DNA of 43,370 bases from Shewanella sp. TC10 (GCF_009663145.1 NZ_VKHR01000047.1:22-43391), one strand, 5' to 3'; counted from the first letter of the stretch, positions 1-8,045 are shown. Numbers and translations: made by a program. The notes: generated by a model from the letters alone, not told the origin.

Positions 1-58
1 CGCTTTTGGGGTTAATAGCACCCAGAAATATTTTGTTTAATAAACGAATAGGCAACAT
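1..58 (-). CDS. N-terminus of an unidentified gene downstream of ribA (partial)
   Basis: A minus-strand reading frame opens with ATG at 58-56 and runs off the left edge, giving MLPIRLLNKIFLGAINPKS. It begins 26 bases after the ribA stop on the same strand, so it could be co-transcribed with ribA. The visible residues are basic and hydrophobic, as in the start of a membrane or exported protein, but no family can be named from 19 residues. There is no clear Shine-Dalgarno sequence (upstream bases read tatagcctagacatcgc), so this could also be a chance frame. Confidence 0.35.
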   Translation of the reverse strand, partial: MLPIRLLNKIFLGAINPKS

Positions 59-84
59 GCGATGTCTAGGCTATAAATCAACCG

Positions 85-699
85 TTAAAACTCATCATCG
101 ACAAAGTGATGCTCGTTCATCATATGGCCTAACTGAGTTGATTTTGTTTTAAGATAAGCTTCATTGTAGCGGTTTTTACCCACTTGCAAAGGCACTCTTT
201 CTTCAACTTCAATACCCATTTCTTGCATTGCTTTTACTTTACGCGGATTATTGGTCATTAATTTTACTTTGCTCACGCCGATTTGCTTAAGCATAGGCTC
301 AATCATATCGTACTTACGCATGTCCGCTTCAAAGCCTAAACGCTCATTAGCTTCTACCGTATTAGCACCTTGATCTTGAAGTTCGTAAGCACGAATTTTA
401 TTCAATAAACCAATACCACGCCCTTCTTGGCGTAAATATAAAATAAAACCTTGGCCTTGCTCAGCAATGTTTTGCATCGCTGTTTGCAGCTGAAAACCGC
501 AATCACAACGTAAACTAAATAATGCATCACCTGTTAGACATTCTGAATGAATACGACCTAACATAGGTCCGTTAGCATCAAGCTCACCGTAAGTTAACGC
601 CACATGTTCTTTGCCGGTTTCGGTATCTTCGAAACCATGCATCGCAAAAACGCCCCAAGGCGTAGGTAACTTAGAAGTGGCGATATATTTAATCGACAT
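85..699 (-). CDS. ribA: GTP cyclohydrolase II (riboflavin biosynthesis)
   Basis: Converts GTP to 2,5-diamino-6-ribosylamino-4(3H)-pyrimidinone 5'-phosphate, formate and pyrophosphate, the first committed step of riboflavin synthesis in the cytoplasm. The 204-residue protein has the family's usual length. The zinc ligands C54, C65 and C67 lie in HSECLTGDALFSLRCDCGF. RQEGRGIGL follows at 90-98. Y105 and R128 match the catalytic Tyr and Arg of the E. coli enzyme in position. The start ATG is preceded by AAGG at a spacing of 7. The gene stands alone from other rib genes and lies 84 bases downstream of yibL on the same strand. I saw no FMN riboswitch-like structure in that short leader. Family assignment is very secure. 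Confidence 0.97.
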   Translation of the reverse strand: MSIKYIATSKLPTPWGVFAMHGFEDTETGKEHVALTYGELDANGPMLGRIHSECLTGDALFSLRCDCGFQLQTAMQNIAEQGQGFILYLRQEGRGIGLLNKIRAYELQDQGANTVEANERLGFEADMRKYDMIEPMLKQIGVSKVKLMTNNPRKVKAMQEMGIEVEERVPLQVGKNRYNEAYLKTKSTQLGHMMNEHHFVDDEF

Positions 700-783
700 G
701 GATAAACCTTTAAGACAACGCTCAATCCTTGAGACTTTTCATCCTTGAACTGACTTTTATGTCATGACTATTCGACTACTGGT

Positions 784-1140
784 TTAGAATTTTGCAGGCG
801 CAAAACCAGTAACAACTTGGACATTCATTTCACGGCCTACAGCCGTCATTGGGTGAACAACCACAAGACCTTTAACCGACTTTTTCAACTTACCCATATC
901 AGCTTGTTCAGCTTTGGTTAGTGCGCGGCTAAATTTTAAATTTTTGATATCTTGCCCTTGTTTATTAAGCTGACGAGATTGCTGATTCTTTAAACTGGCA
1001 ATACGCTTTGTCACAGTGGCAATTTCTTTCTTAAACTGCATGATAACCGCTTTGTCTTCACGAGCTTCGGCCGCAGCAAGTTTACGACGAAACTTCTCTG
1101 CTTTATCATTTAATGTTTGCAGTTCTTGTTTTAAATTCAT
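784..1140 (-). CDS. yibL: YibL family ribosome-associated protein (DUF2810)
   Basis: A 118-residue, strongly basic protein. The N-terminal two thirds is a helical, coiled-coil-like stretch rich in Lys, Glu and Gln. The C-terminal third carries the YibL family signature: RALTKAEQADMGKLKKSV at about 72-89, then GLVVVHPMTAVGREM and VVTGF. This block is nearly identical to E. coli YibL as I recall it. YibL co-purifies with ribosomes, but its biochemical role is not established. The start has AAGG at a spacing of 7. It lies upstream of ribA on the same strand with 84 bases between them, so it may or may not share a transcript. Assignment rests on the conserved C-terminal block. Confidence 0.9.
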   Translation of the reverse strand: MNLKQELQTLNDKAEKFRRKLAAAEAREDKAVIMQFKKEIATVTKRIASLKNQQSRQLNKQGQDIKNLKFSRALTKAEQADMGKLKKSVKGLVVVHPMTAVGREMNVQVVTGFAPAKF

Positions 1141-1406
1141 TTCTTTACCTTAAATTCTTTCATGCTATCGATAGCAATAAGTTGTTTTGTTATCGAACAA
1201 CACTTTTTCGAACGCAAATTATATACCTAAAGAGGCTTAATAAGCTAACTTGAAAACTTGTTACAGTGCATAAATTTACAAATAGTCGAGTAATAACTCG
1301 AGCCCTCTGCCCCTAAAGCATTAAATGCACTATGATTAATATTTATCATCAGCAGTTTTCCTCGATGACAAATACACAACCTTGATCAAGTTTAGGTAAA
1401 ACAACA

Positions 1407-2027
1407 ATGAATAAAAATAACAAAACATCTTATCGAGCGAGATATACTAGCGCTCAGCTGGTCACTGGTTTCACCCTTATTGAACTGGTCGTTGTTATTG
1501 TGATCCTTGGTATTCTGGCTGTTATTGCTGCCCCTAAATTCCTTTCGATATCCGAAGAAGCTCATACTTCAGGTATCCAAGGTGTATCAGGAGCCTTTAA
1601 AGCATTTGATGATTTGGTGTTTGCAAAAGCGGCAATTCTCGGTATTGAGAAAAATGATCGTAATAGCAGTTCAAGCTCCACTGACACTCAAGGTGGTTTC
1701 TACCTTGATTCTGGGGAGTTTATTCAAACCATTTACGGTCATCCTTGGATATATAGTCAAGATGCGCTGAGTTATATATTAGAGGCTAGTTTGCAAGATG
1801 AAGGGGTTAACTTACCCGATCAGCAATGTGTAACAGGTGACGATTTTTGCTTTATGTTATTTCAAGGTTCAAGCGGACCAACAAGCATTGGCGTGCCCTA
1901 TATTCCTGGGAATTCAGTGGTCGTGTACTATCCTGGTTACAGCGTAAGCGATCAATGCTTTGCATACTATGTTTTTGATAGAACCGATAACGATGTCATT
2001 ATTGGCGACAATATCACGGGGTGTTAG
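1407..2027 (+). CDS. MshA-like type IV prepilin, orphan
   Basis: A 206-residue protein with a 21-residue basic leader ending in Gly, followed by FTLIELVVVIVILGILAVIAA. This is a prepilin peptidase site with the conserved Glu at mature position 5 and a hydrophobic N-terminal helix. The next stretch (PKFLSISEEA, then a segment ending VFAKAAILGIEKN) resembles the MshA mannose-sensitive pilin class. The C-terminal half has four Cys (two near 141-147, one near 190, one as the last residue), suggesting two disulfide-closed loops, and a short Ser-rich run at about 87-91. No pilus assembly ATPase, secretin or peptidase gene is nearby, so it would depend on machinery encoded elsewhere. The leader is longer than typical. 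A weak AGG lies 10 bases before ATG. It could instead be a minor pseudopilin. Confidence 0.85.
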   Translation: MNKNNKTSYRARYTSAQLVTGFTLIELVVVIVILGILAVIAAPKFLSISEEAHTSGIQGVSGAFKAFDDLVFAKAAILGIEKNDRNSSSSSTDTQGGFYLDSGEFIQTIYGHPWIYSQDALSYILEASLQDEGVNLPDQQCVTGDDFCFMLFQGSSGPTSIGVPYIPGNSVVVYYPGYSVSDQCFAYYVFDRTDNDVIIGDNITGC

Positions 2028-2033
2028 CTTTTT

Positions 2034-2109
2034 AGTAATGAGTTAGCGTTTCATTAGTGAGTTCGCGTTTCAGTAACGAGTTAGAGCTTCAATAGTGAGT
2101 TAGTACATC
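2034..2109 (+). repeat. Four tandem copies of a 19-bp imperfect repeat
   Basis: Units lie at 2034-2052, 2053-2071, 2072-2090 and 2091-2109, all exactly 19 bp, approximate consensus AGTAATGAGTTAGCGTTTC. The array begins 6 bases after the prepilin stop codon and ends 14 bases before the nrdG stop on the opposite strand, filling the space between the convergent genes. No T-run terminator is visible there. Confidence 0.9.
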
Positions 2110-2123
2110 ACTTTGGTGACTTC

Positions 2124-2606
2124 TCAACCTGCAACGAGTAAATCACGGATATCGTGTATAACTTGATTGCTACTGCCACGCCATTTAAGGCTTGGGTCCG
2201 CCAAGTCTTGTTCGAACTTGCCATCCACTAATACGTCAACATATGACAATATTTGTTGTTGCTTAAGCGACATCTCATCCAATTTATAACCACTCCAAAG
2301 CCAGATGTCTTTATCAGGACATTCAGCTTTAACTCGCTGAACCAGTGATAATATAGCCGTTAAGTTTGCTGGAAATAATGGATCGCCACCAGACAACGAT
2401 AACCCTCGGCGTTTAATGCGAGTATCGTTCAAATCAGCAATGATTTGATCTTCCATCTGTTTATCCACATCATGACCCGAGCGAGGATCCCAAGTCGATT
2501 GATTATAACAACCACGACATTGATGCTCGCAACCAGACACAAATAAGGTACAACGAGTACCAGGTCCATTGACCACATCGACTGGATAATATTGATGGAA
2601 ATTCAT
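2124..2606 (-). CDS. nrdG: Anaerobic ribonucleotide reductase-activating enzyme
   Basis: A radical SAM enzyme that places the glycyl radical on NrdD under anaerobic conditions. The CxxxCxxC iron-sulfur motif is in SGCEHQCRGCYN, and SLSGGDPLFP is the SAM-binding GGDP-type motif. The sequence closely follows E. coli NrdG from NFHQYYPVDVVNGPGTRC to WRGSSNQV. A longer frame begins two codons upstream, but the start at 2606 is preferred because AAGG sits 8 bases before it and too close to the earlier ATG. The protein is then 160 residues. It lies downstream of nrdD on the same strand, separated by a strong hairpin that may lower its expression relative to nrdD. Confidence 0.97.
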   Translation of the reverse strand: MNFHQYYPVDVVNGPGTRCTLFVSGCEHQCRGCYNQSTWDPRSGHDVDKQMEDQIIADLNDTRIKRRGLSLSGGDPLFPANLTAILSLVQRVKAECPDKDIWLWSGYKLDEMSLKQQQILSYVDVLVDGKFEQDLADPSLKWRGSSNQVIHDIRDLLVAG

Positions 2607-2628
2607 AACCATTACCTTAGTTTTACAT

Positions 2629-2656
2629 AAATAAGGCGCTAATCAGCGCCTTATTT
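2629..2656 (-). terminator. Perfect 12-bp hairpin between nrdD and nrdG
   Basis: Arms 2629-2640 and 2645-2656 are perfectly complementary around a 4-base loop. The minus-strand arm ends in TTATTT but the next bases are not a clean T-run. It lies 26 bases past the nrdD stop and upstream of nrdG, so it may act as a partial terminator or a 3' stabilising stem that sets nrdD and nrdG ratios. Confidence 0.7.
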
Positions 2657-2681
2657 GATTGAGCAAGTTTAGCGAAATTGA

Positions 2682-4802
2682 TTAAATATGCTTAACGCGA
2701 CGCTTCACTTCTTCTTGCTTACCGTGGTTGAACGGTCTGGCATCTGGGCTACCTAAATAACCACATACTCGACGTGTCACCGATACACGGCTTGGCTCAT
2801 GGTTGCCACATTTAGGGCAAACAAACCCTTTGCTAGTACAGTTAAATTCACCCACAAAGCCACAATCGTAACATTCATCAATTGGCGTATTAGTCCCATA
2901 ATAAGGTACACGGCTATAGCTGTAGTCCCATACGTTCTCTAATGCTTCTACATTGTGTTGCATGTTAGGGAATTCGCCATAACAGATAAAACCACCATTG
3001 GTGAGTTCAGGGTATGGTAATTCAAAGTCAATCTTGTCGTATGGGTTTACTTTCTTTTCAACGTCTAAATGGAAACTATTGGTGTAGTAACCTTTATCAG
3101 TAACACCTTCAACTACGCCAAATTGTTTTGCATCTAGCTGACAGAAACGGCTGCACAAGTTTTCACTTGGCGTGCTGTATAAGCTAAATCCGTAGCCAGT
3201 TTCTGCTTTCCAAGACTCGGTTGCACGCTTCATCACGTTAATGATTTCAATCGCTTTAGTACGTAATAACTCGCTATCAAATACGTGTTCTTCAGTGCCA
3301 TACAGCGCATTGATCGTTTCATGTAAACCAATGTAGCCTAATGAAATTGATGCACGGCCATTTTTGAAGATTTCAGAAATATCATCATCAGCTTTTAAGC
3401 GAACACCACAAGCACCTTCCATATATAGGATTGGCGCAACACGTGCTTTAACACCAACTAAACGGGCAATGCGCGTGTCTAATGCTTTACGAGCCAATGT
3501 CATTCTTTCATCTAGTAAGGCAAAGAACGCTTTTTCATCGCCTTTAGCTTCAATCGCAATTCTTGGAAGGTTAAGACTCACAACACCTAAGTTATTGCGT
3601 CCTTCATGAACAAGCTCGCCATTTTCTTCGTAAGTGCCTAAGAAAGAGCGACAACCCATTGGGGTTTTGAACGAACCTGTTACGCGCTCAACTTGTTCAT
3701 AATTAAGAATGTCTGGATACATGCGCATTGTTGCGCATTCCAATGCCAGCTTCTTCACATCGTAATTACTATCTGTCGCTTTATGGTTAACACCATCACG
3801 AATAGCAAATACCAATTTCGGGAATACCGCTGTTTTACGGTTTTTACCAAGACCCGCCATACGCACTGTAAGAATCGACTTTTGAATTAAGCGTGACTCC
3901 CAGCTAGTGCCTAGACCAAAACCAAACGTCACAAACGGCGTTTGACCATTGGCTGTGTGTAGGGTGTTCACTTCATATTCTAAAGACTGGAATGCGTCAT
4001 GACATTCTTTCTCTGTCTGCGCCATAGCGAAGGCTTCTACATCGCTTACGCCCCACTCTTTACCAATAACAAGCTGTTTCTGGTAACTCTTTTGCACAAA
4101 TTCAGCTAGCACTTCATCGATACGGTTTATCGTTGTACCACCGTAGATGTGACTCGCTACTTGAGCAATAATCTGCGCTGTCACAGCGGTCGCTGTTGAA
4201 ATTGATTTAGGGGTATCAATCTCAGCGTTGCCCATTTTAAAGCCATGGGTCATCATGCCTGCTAAATCAATCAACATGCAGTTAAACATTGGGAAGAAAG
4301 GTGCGTAATCAAGATCATGATAGTGCAATTGACCTGACTCATGAGCTGCAACGATATCTTTAGGTAACAGATGTGATTTAGCGTAGTGCTTAGCCACAAT
4401 ACCTGCTAATAGATCACGTTGAGTTGGGATAACTTTCGCATCTTTATTGGCATTTTCGTTAAGAATTGAACTGTCACTTTGTTCAACCAAACCACGAATT
4501 TCGCAGTTAAGTTTACTTTTAGCTTCACGACAAATATCACGGTCATGACGGTACTCAATATAATGACGAGCCACCTCTTTATGAGGCCCTTCCATTAATA
4601 AGTTTTCAACTAGATCTTGGAGGTGATGAATCTGCACTTCTTCTTCGTTTGAAACTTGCTTTCTGATCACAGAGGCAACCGTTGCAGCGTAATCTACATC
4701 CGCTATACCTGTAGCCGTTGCCATCGCAGCAACAATCGCATCCTTAATTCTAGACTCATCAAATAAAGTCCGACAACCGTCCCTTTTAATTACTACAGGC
4801 AT
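2682..4802 (-). CDS. nrdD: Class III anaerobic ribonucleoside-triphosphate reductase
   Basis: Reduces ribonucleoside triphosphates to deoxyribonucleotides without oxygen, using a glycyl radical made by NrdG and formate as reductant. An N-terminal ATP-cone allosteric domain covers about residues 1-95. The catalytic barrel follows, with KVIPTQRDLLAGIVAKHYA and KNRKTAVFPKLVFAIRDG. A C-terminal zinc site has CYDC and CPKC. The glycyl radical motif is RRVCGYLGSPDA. With the start at 4802 the radical glycine is residue 681, the same number as in E. coli. That start is supported by GGAG 9 bases upstream. The GGAG is part of an in-frame ATGGAG five codons earlier that has no ribosome site of its own. 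The promoter region holds paired NrdR-like boxes and an FNR-like palindrome. Confidence 0.98.
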   Translation of the reverse strand: MPVVIKRDGCRTLFDESRIKDAIVAAMATATGIADVDYAATVASVIRKQVSNEEEVQIHHLQDLVENLLMEGPHKEVARHYIEYRHDRDICREAKSKLNCEIRGLVEQSDSSILNENANKDAKVIPTQRDLLAGIVAKHYAKSHLLPKDIVAAHESGQLHYHDLDYAPFFPMFNCMLIDLAGMMTHGFKMGNAEIDTPKSISTATAVTAQIIAQVASHIYGGTTINRIDEVLAEFVQKSYQKQLVIGKEWGVSDVEAFAMAQTEKECHDAFQSLEYEVNTLHTANGQTPFVTFGFGLGTSWESRLIQKSILTVRMAGLGKNRKTAVFPKLVFAIRDGVNHKATDSNYDVKKLALECATMRMYPDILNYEQVERVTGSFKTPMGCRSFLGTYEENGELVHEGRNNLGVVSLNLPRIAIEAKGDEKAFFALLDERMTLARKALDTRIARLVGVKARVAPILYMEGACGVRLKADDDISEIFKNGRASISLGYIGLHETINALYGTEEHVFDSELLRTKAIEIINVMKRATESWKAETGYGFSLYSTPSENLCSRFCQLDAKQFGVVEGVTDKGYYTNSFHLDVEKKVNPYDKIDFELPYPELTNGGFICYGEFPNMQHNVEALENVWDYSYSRVPYYGTNTPIDECYDCGFVGEFNCTSKGFVCPKCGNHEPSRVSVTRRVCGYLGSPDARPFNHGKQEEVKRRVKHI

Positions 4803-4834
4803 TACTTTATACTCCATTTATGCACAGGATATAA

Positions 4835-4881
4835 ACACTATATATCCACAACGACAAATCAATAAACACTAGATATGGTGT
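4835..4881 (-). promoter_or_regulatory. Tandem NrdR boxes upstream of nrdD
   Basis: Two 16-bp sites match the NrdR box pattern acaCwAtATaTwGtgt. They are ACACTATATATCCACA at 4835-4850 and ACACTAGATATGGTGT at 4866-4881. Start-to-start spacing is 31 bp, three helical turns, the arrangement known for NrdR on ribonucleotide reductase promoters. The nearer site begins 33 bases upstream of the nrdD start. NrdR would repress nrdDG when dATP/ATP signals sufficiency. The nrdR gene is not in the window. Confidence 0.8.
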
Positions 4882-4907
4882 ATTAGGCAATATTGAAGAC
4901 TAGAATT

Positions 4908-4925
4908 CTATGATCTGGATCATAG
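4908..4925 (-). promoter_or_regulatory. FNR-like palindrome upstream of nrdD
   Basis: CTATGATC-TG-GATCATAG is a perfect palindrome with a 2-base centre. Its core TGAT-N4-ATCA fits the FNR/EtrA spacing, although the outermost T and A of the TTGAT-N4-ATCAA consensus are replaced. It lies about 105 bp upstream of the nrdD start. Anaerobic activation of nrdDG by FNR is known in E. coli. Here it is inferred from the site alone. Confidence 0.5.
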
Positions 4926-4961
4926 TTTTAATAGGGTGGGTGAAATGAAAAATATTACTGC

Positions 4962-4994
4962 CAAGCTCTGCACTAATTAGAAAAACAGAGCTTG
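4962..4994 (-). terminator. Inverted repeat downstream of the patatin gene
   Basis: Perfect 9-bp arms CAAGCTCTG (4962-4970) and CAGAGCTTG (4986-4994) flank a 15-base loop, 20 bases after the patatin stop on the minus strand. No T-run follows immediately, but an AT-rich stretch ending TATTTTT comes a few bases later. It may end the patatin transcript before the nrdD promoter. Confidence 0.45.
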
Positions 4995-5013
4995 ACCACG
5001 GTATTGAAAACCG

Positions 5014-5985
5014 TTAACGACCTAAGGCGGAGTTGATTAAATGAGCAGTTTGGCGCACCGACTGTCGACCAGCTTCGATAGCTTCAGCGGCGCGATGAAA
5101 CTCCATTGTACCAATATCAGCAAGTTGCGGAACCAGACAGACATCAGGTGGGTCGCCCATCAACCTTGCACGCTTATGGCGTTGCTCTAAGATATCCATT
5201 GACTGAGACATCACCGCGATCATTCCTGGATGTGATTTTGTTGACATAGAAAACTTTTCAGTCAGCCCTGAAATGTATTCTTTACCTTTACCCAGAATAT
5301 CCATAAATGCCGATTCAGACTCTTTAGATTCTTGTTGCTGCTTTTCTAGTGCGGTTGGGGCACGGCTTTTCATTTGTTGCGGCAACATATGCATGCTATT
5401 TCGGCGATGACCATTTAAATCAACTGCGATAACCACATCCACATCCATTGCGCGGCACATTGACACAGGCACAGGATTAACAACTGCTCCATCAACCAAC
5501 CAACGATCTTCCAATTGCACTGGCGGCAAAAACCCTGGCATAGAACAAGAAGCTCTTACTGCATGACGCAAGTCCCCTTCTTTAAACCAAATTTCTTGGC
5601 CTGAATACAAGTCAGTAGCTACAGCAGAAAATGGCTTGTTCAGTTGTTCAATTTTAAGCTCGCCAATTCGACCAGCTAAAACATCAAAGACTTTCTCACC
5701 ACTGATTAAGCCACCTTTACGCCAACTTAAATCCATTAAGCCTAAAACATCCCAGCTTGAAAAGCCGCGAACCCAGCTTTCTAGTTCATCGAGGTGATCA
5801 TTGGCATAAGCTGCACCAACCAATGCTCCTACTGAGCATCCAGCCACTTTATCTGGATGTACGCCCATCTCTGCAAGCTCTTTCAATACACCAATGTGGG
5901 CCCACCCCTTGGCGGCACCACTGCCGAGTGCAACACCAATGCGTAATTCTTTGGTCTGGGTTGATTCGTTGGCAACATCCGACAT
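5014..5985 (-). CDS. rssA: RssA-family patatin-like phospholipase/esterase
   Basis: Patatin-fold serine hydrolase with a Ser-Asp dyad. Counting from an earlier in-frame ATG at 5997, the oxyanion loop GSGAAKG is at 25-31, the nucleophile is S55 in GCSVG, and the catalytic Asp is D169 in VDGAVVNPVP. Family substrates are acyl esters, probably phospholipids, but the physiological role of RssA is unclear. A charged, low-complexity insertion at about 210-245 (KQQQESKES) is predicted to be flexible. There is no signal peptide, so it is probably cytoplasmic or membrane-peripheral. The start at 5985 is chosen because AAGG directly abuts the upstream ATG and cannot serve it. Its spacing to 5985 (about 11) is long, so the start is uncertain. 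The gene is divergent from the helicase gene. Confidence 0.88.
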   Translation of the reverse strand: MSDVANESTQTKELRIGVALGSGAAKGWAHIGVLKELAEMGVHPDKVAGCSVGALVGAAYANDHLDELESWVRGFSSWDVLGLMDLSWRKGGLISGEKVFDVLAGRIGELKIEQLNKPFSAVATDLYSGQEIWFKEGDLRHAVRASCSMPGFLPPVQLEDRWLVDGAVVNPVPVSMCRAMDVDVVIAVDLNGHRRNSMHMLPQQMKSRAPTALEKQQQESKESESAFMDILGKGKEYISGLTEKFSMSTKSHPGMIAVMSQSMDILEQRHKRARLMGDPPDVCLVPQLADIGTMEFHRAAEAIEAGRQSVRQTAHLINSALGR

Positions 5986-6120
5986 GTTTATCGACATCCT
6001 TAAACTGAAAATAATGCAAAATTAAAATAATAAAACGCAGCATAACTGAGGCTTAAGCTGTTGGCTATCTCAGGCTTACACGTTATAATATCTGGCTATC
6101 ATTTTTTAGGGGATTTACCT

Positions 6121-7506
6121 TTGTTATTTACCGATTTTTCTTTAGACAAACGCTTACTTGAAAGTCTAAAGCATATGGGCATTTCTGAGCCAACTGAAAT
6201 TCAGCAGCAAGCCCTGCCGATTGCCCTCGCGGGTAAAGATTTAATGGCATCATCAAAAACCGGTTCAGGTAAAACCCTGGCATTTTTATTACCTGCACTA
6301 CAGCGTGTAATATCAACTAAAGCCTTATCTAAAAAAGATCCGCGGGTGCTTATTTTATTACCGACTCGCGAGCTTGCTCAACAAGTGTATGGTCAACTGC
6401 GTTTATTAGTCGCCAACACCCAATATAAAGCGGTAAGCATTTTAGGCGGTGAAAACTTTAACGATCAAGCAAAATCCTTATCTCGTGACCCTCACTTTAT
6501 CGTGGCTACACCAGGCCGTATTGCAGATCATCTAGAACAACGTCACCTTTACTTAAATGGTTTAGAATTGTTGATCCTAGATGAAGCAGATCGCATGCTG
6601 GATTTAGGTTTTGCGCCGCAACTTAAGGCAATTAATGATGCCGCGGATCACAAACGCCGACAAACATTGATGTTTTCAGCCACGCTTGATCACGACCATA
6701 TCAATGATATTGCCGCGACATTATTAAAAACCCCAAGTCATGTTGCTATCGGGGCATCGCACAACGAACATAAAGACATTAACCAGCGCGTGTTCTTAGT
6801 TGATCACTTAGATCATAAACAGGCGCTACTGCAACATGTGCTGAAGAACGAACAACACAAGCAGGTGATTATTTTCACAGCAACTCGTTCTGATACTGAC
6901 AGACTAGCAAAATTGCTTGCTGAACAAGGTTTAGAAACTGCTGCGTTAAGTGGTGACTTAAATCAATCAGCTCGTAACCAAATTATGGATAAATTCAGCC
7001 GTGGCCAACAAAAGATTTTGGTCACGACGGATGTTGCATCGCGCGGGTTAGATTTATTAAATGTGTCATTAGTGATTAACTTTGACATGCCAAAATTTGC
7101 TGAAGAATACGTTCACCGTATTGGCCGTACAGGTCGAGCTGGCGCTAAAGGTGATGCCATTTCTTTAGTCGGTCCTAAAGACTGGGACAGCTTTAAGAAA
7201 ATCCAAGTATTTTTACGCAAGAATTTCGACTTTTCGACCATTGATGGTCTACAAGGTAAATTCAAAGGCTTAAAAGAAAAGCCTAAAGCCAACAATAAAA
7301 ATGCGAAAACCAACGATACTAAAGCATCGAATAAAAAACGCAGCACTGCTAATAAGCCTAAAACTGCGCCTAAACGTGACAAGCGCTTTATTACCGGTGT
7401 GGATATTGGTGATGCACCGATGCGACGTAAAGCAAAGCCTGTAAAAATTATCGAAAACGATAACTCGATTGTTCAAGATGATGAACAAGAGCTTAGCGAA
7501 GATTAA
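6121..7506 (+). CDS. DEAD-box ATP-dependent RNA helicase (SrmB/RhlE-like)
   Basis: Unwinds RNA duplexes or remodels RNP, probably in ribosome assembly or RNA decay. With the TTG start at 6121 the protein has 461 residues. It has a Q motif (F6, Q29), Walker A SKTGSGKT at 45-52, PTRELA at 81-86, DEAD at 154-157, SAT at 186-188 and HRIGRTGR at 332-339, so all helicase motifs are intact. A Lys/Asn-rich basic tail of about 60 residues probably binds RNA. The frame is open upstream to 6061, but AGGGG lies 8 bases before the TTG and the family begins near FTDFSL, so TTG is preferred. The subgroup is uncertain. It resembles SrmB in length and tail, but I do not assign the symbol. Confidence 0.93.
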   Translation: MLFTDFSLDKRLLESLKHMGISEPTEIQQQALPIALAGKDLMASSKTGSGKTLAFLLPALQRVISTKALSKKDPRVLILLPTRELAQQVYGQLRLLVANTQYKAVSILGGENFNDQAKSLSRDPHFIVATPGRIADHLEQRHLYLNGLELLILDEADRMLDLGFAPQLKAINDAADHKRRQTLMFSATLDHDHINDIAATLLKTPSHVAIGASHNEHKDINQRVFLVDHLDHKQALLQHVLKNEQHKQVIIFTATRSDTDRLAKLLAEQGLETAALSGDLNQSARNQIMDKFSRGQQKILVTTDVASRGLDLLNVSLVINFDMPKFAEEYVHRIGRTGRAGAKGDAISLVGPKDWDSFKKIQVFLRKNFDFSTIDGLQGKFKGLKEKPKANNKNAKTNDTKASNKKRSTANKPKTAPKRDKRFITGVDIGDAPMRRKAKPVKIIENDNSIVQDDEQELSED

Positions 7507-7576
7507 ACCCAATTTAAGCCTAATGATGCTTTCGCTCCGTTAGGCAAAACAAACTAGTACCAAAGTAAGGTGAAAC

Positions 7577-8014
7577 ATGAAAATTTGTGGCGTGGAATTA
7601 AAAGGTGGCGAAGCCATCATTAGCTTATTAACTTACGAAGTAGAAACATTCAATGTACCTGAATGTCGTCAAATCTCATTCAGCATTTCTAAATCTGCTG
7701 AAACAGAATCAATTCGTGAGTTTCACTTTGCTTTCCACAAATTAATGGAAGACTACAAAGTTGACGAAATCGTCATCATTGAACGTGAGCAAAAAGGTAA
7801 GTTCGCAGGTTCTGCAACTAGCTTTAAATTGGAAACAGCAATCCAAATCACTGAGTTACCAGTAAGCTTGATTAGTCCAGTGATCATTAAAGAAGAGCTT
7901 AAGCGCAACCCGCCTCAAGCAGACTTAGAAACATTAGGCTTAAAACGTGTGCAATTACCTGCTTTTGAAGCAGCATATGCACAGCAAAACCGTCGCATGT
8001 ACGGCAAAGTTTAA
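7577..8014 (+). CDS. DUF3010 family protein, possible RNase H/RuvC-like fold
   Basis: A 145-residue soluble protein that I recognise as DUF3010, with no established function. It starts with MKICGVELKGGEA, has DEIVIIERE near 63-71, GKFAGSATSFKLE near 74-86, and PAFEAAYAQQ near 128-137. The acidic residues E7, E69 and E131 sit at the ends of strand-like segments with spacing like the catalytic D7, E66 and D138 of RuvC. The C-terminal helix resembles the DAxxA helix of that fold. I infer an RNase H-like fold, not a proven nuclease. AAGGTG lies 5 bases before ATG, a strong ribosome site. It follows the helicase gene after 70 bases, so they may share a transcript. It ends at a large hairpin. Confidence 0.75.
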   Translation: MKICGVELKGGEAIISLLTYEVETFNVPECRQISFSISKSAETESIREFHFAFHKLMEDYKVDEIVIIEREQKGKFAGSATSFKLETAIQITELPVSLISPVIIKEELKRNPPQADLETLGLKRVQLPAFEAAYAQQNRRMYGKV

Positions 8015-8045
8015 GTCAAATACCGACTTAAGCTTTAGTAAACAA

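Noticed and set aside
700..783. FMN riboswitch upstream of ribA
   Set aside because: The leader is only 84 bases and shows none of the conserved RFN element stems.
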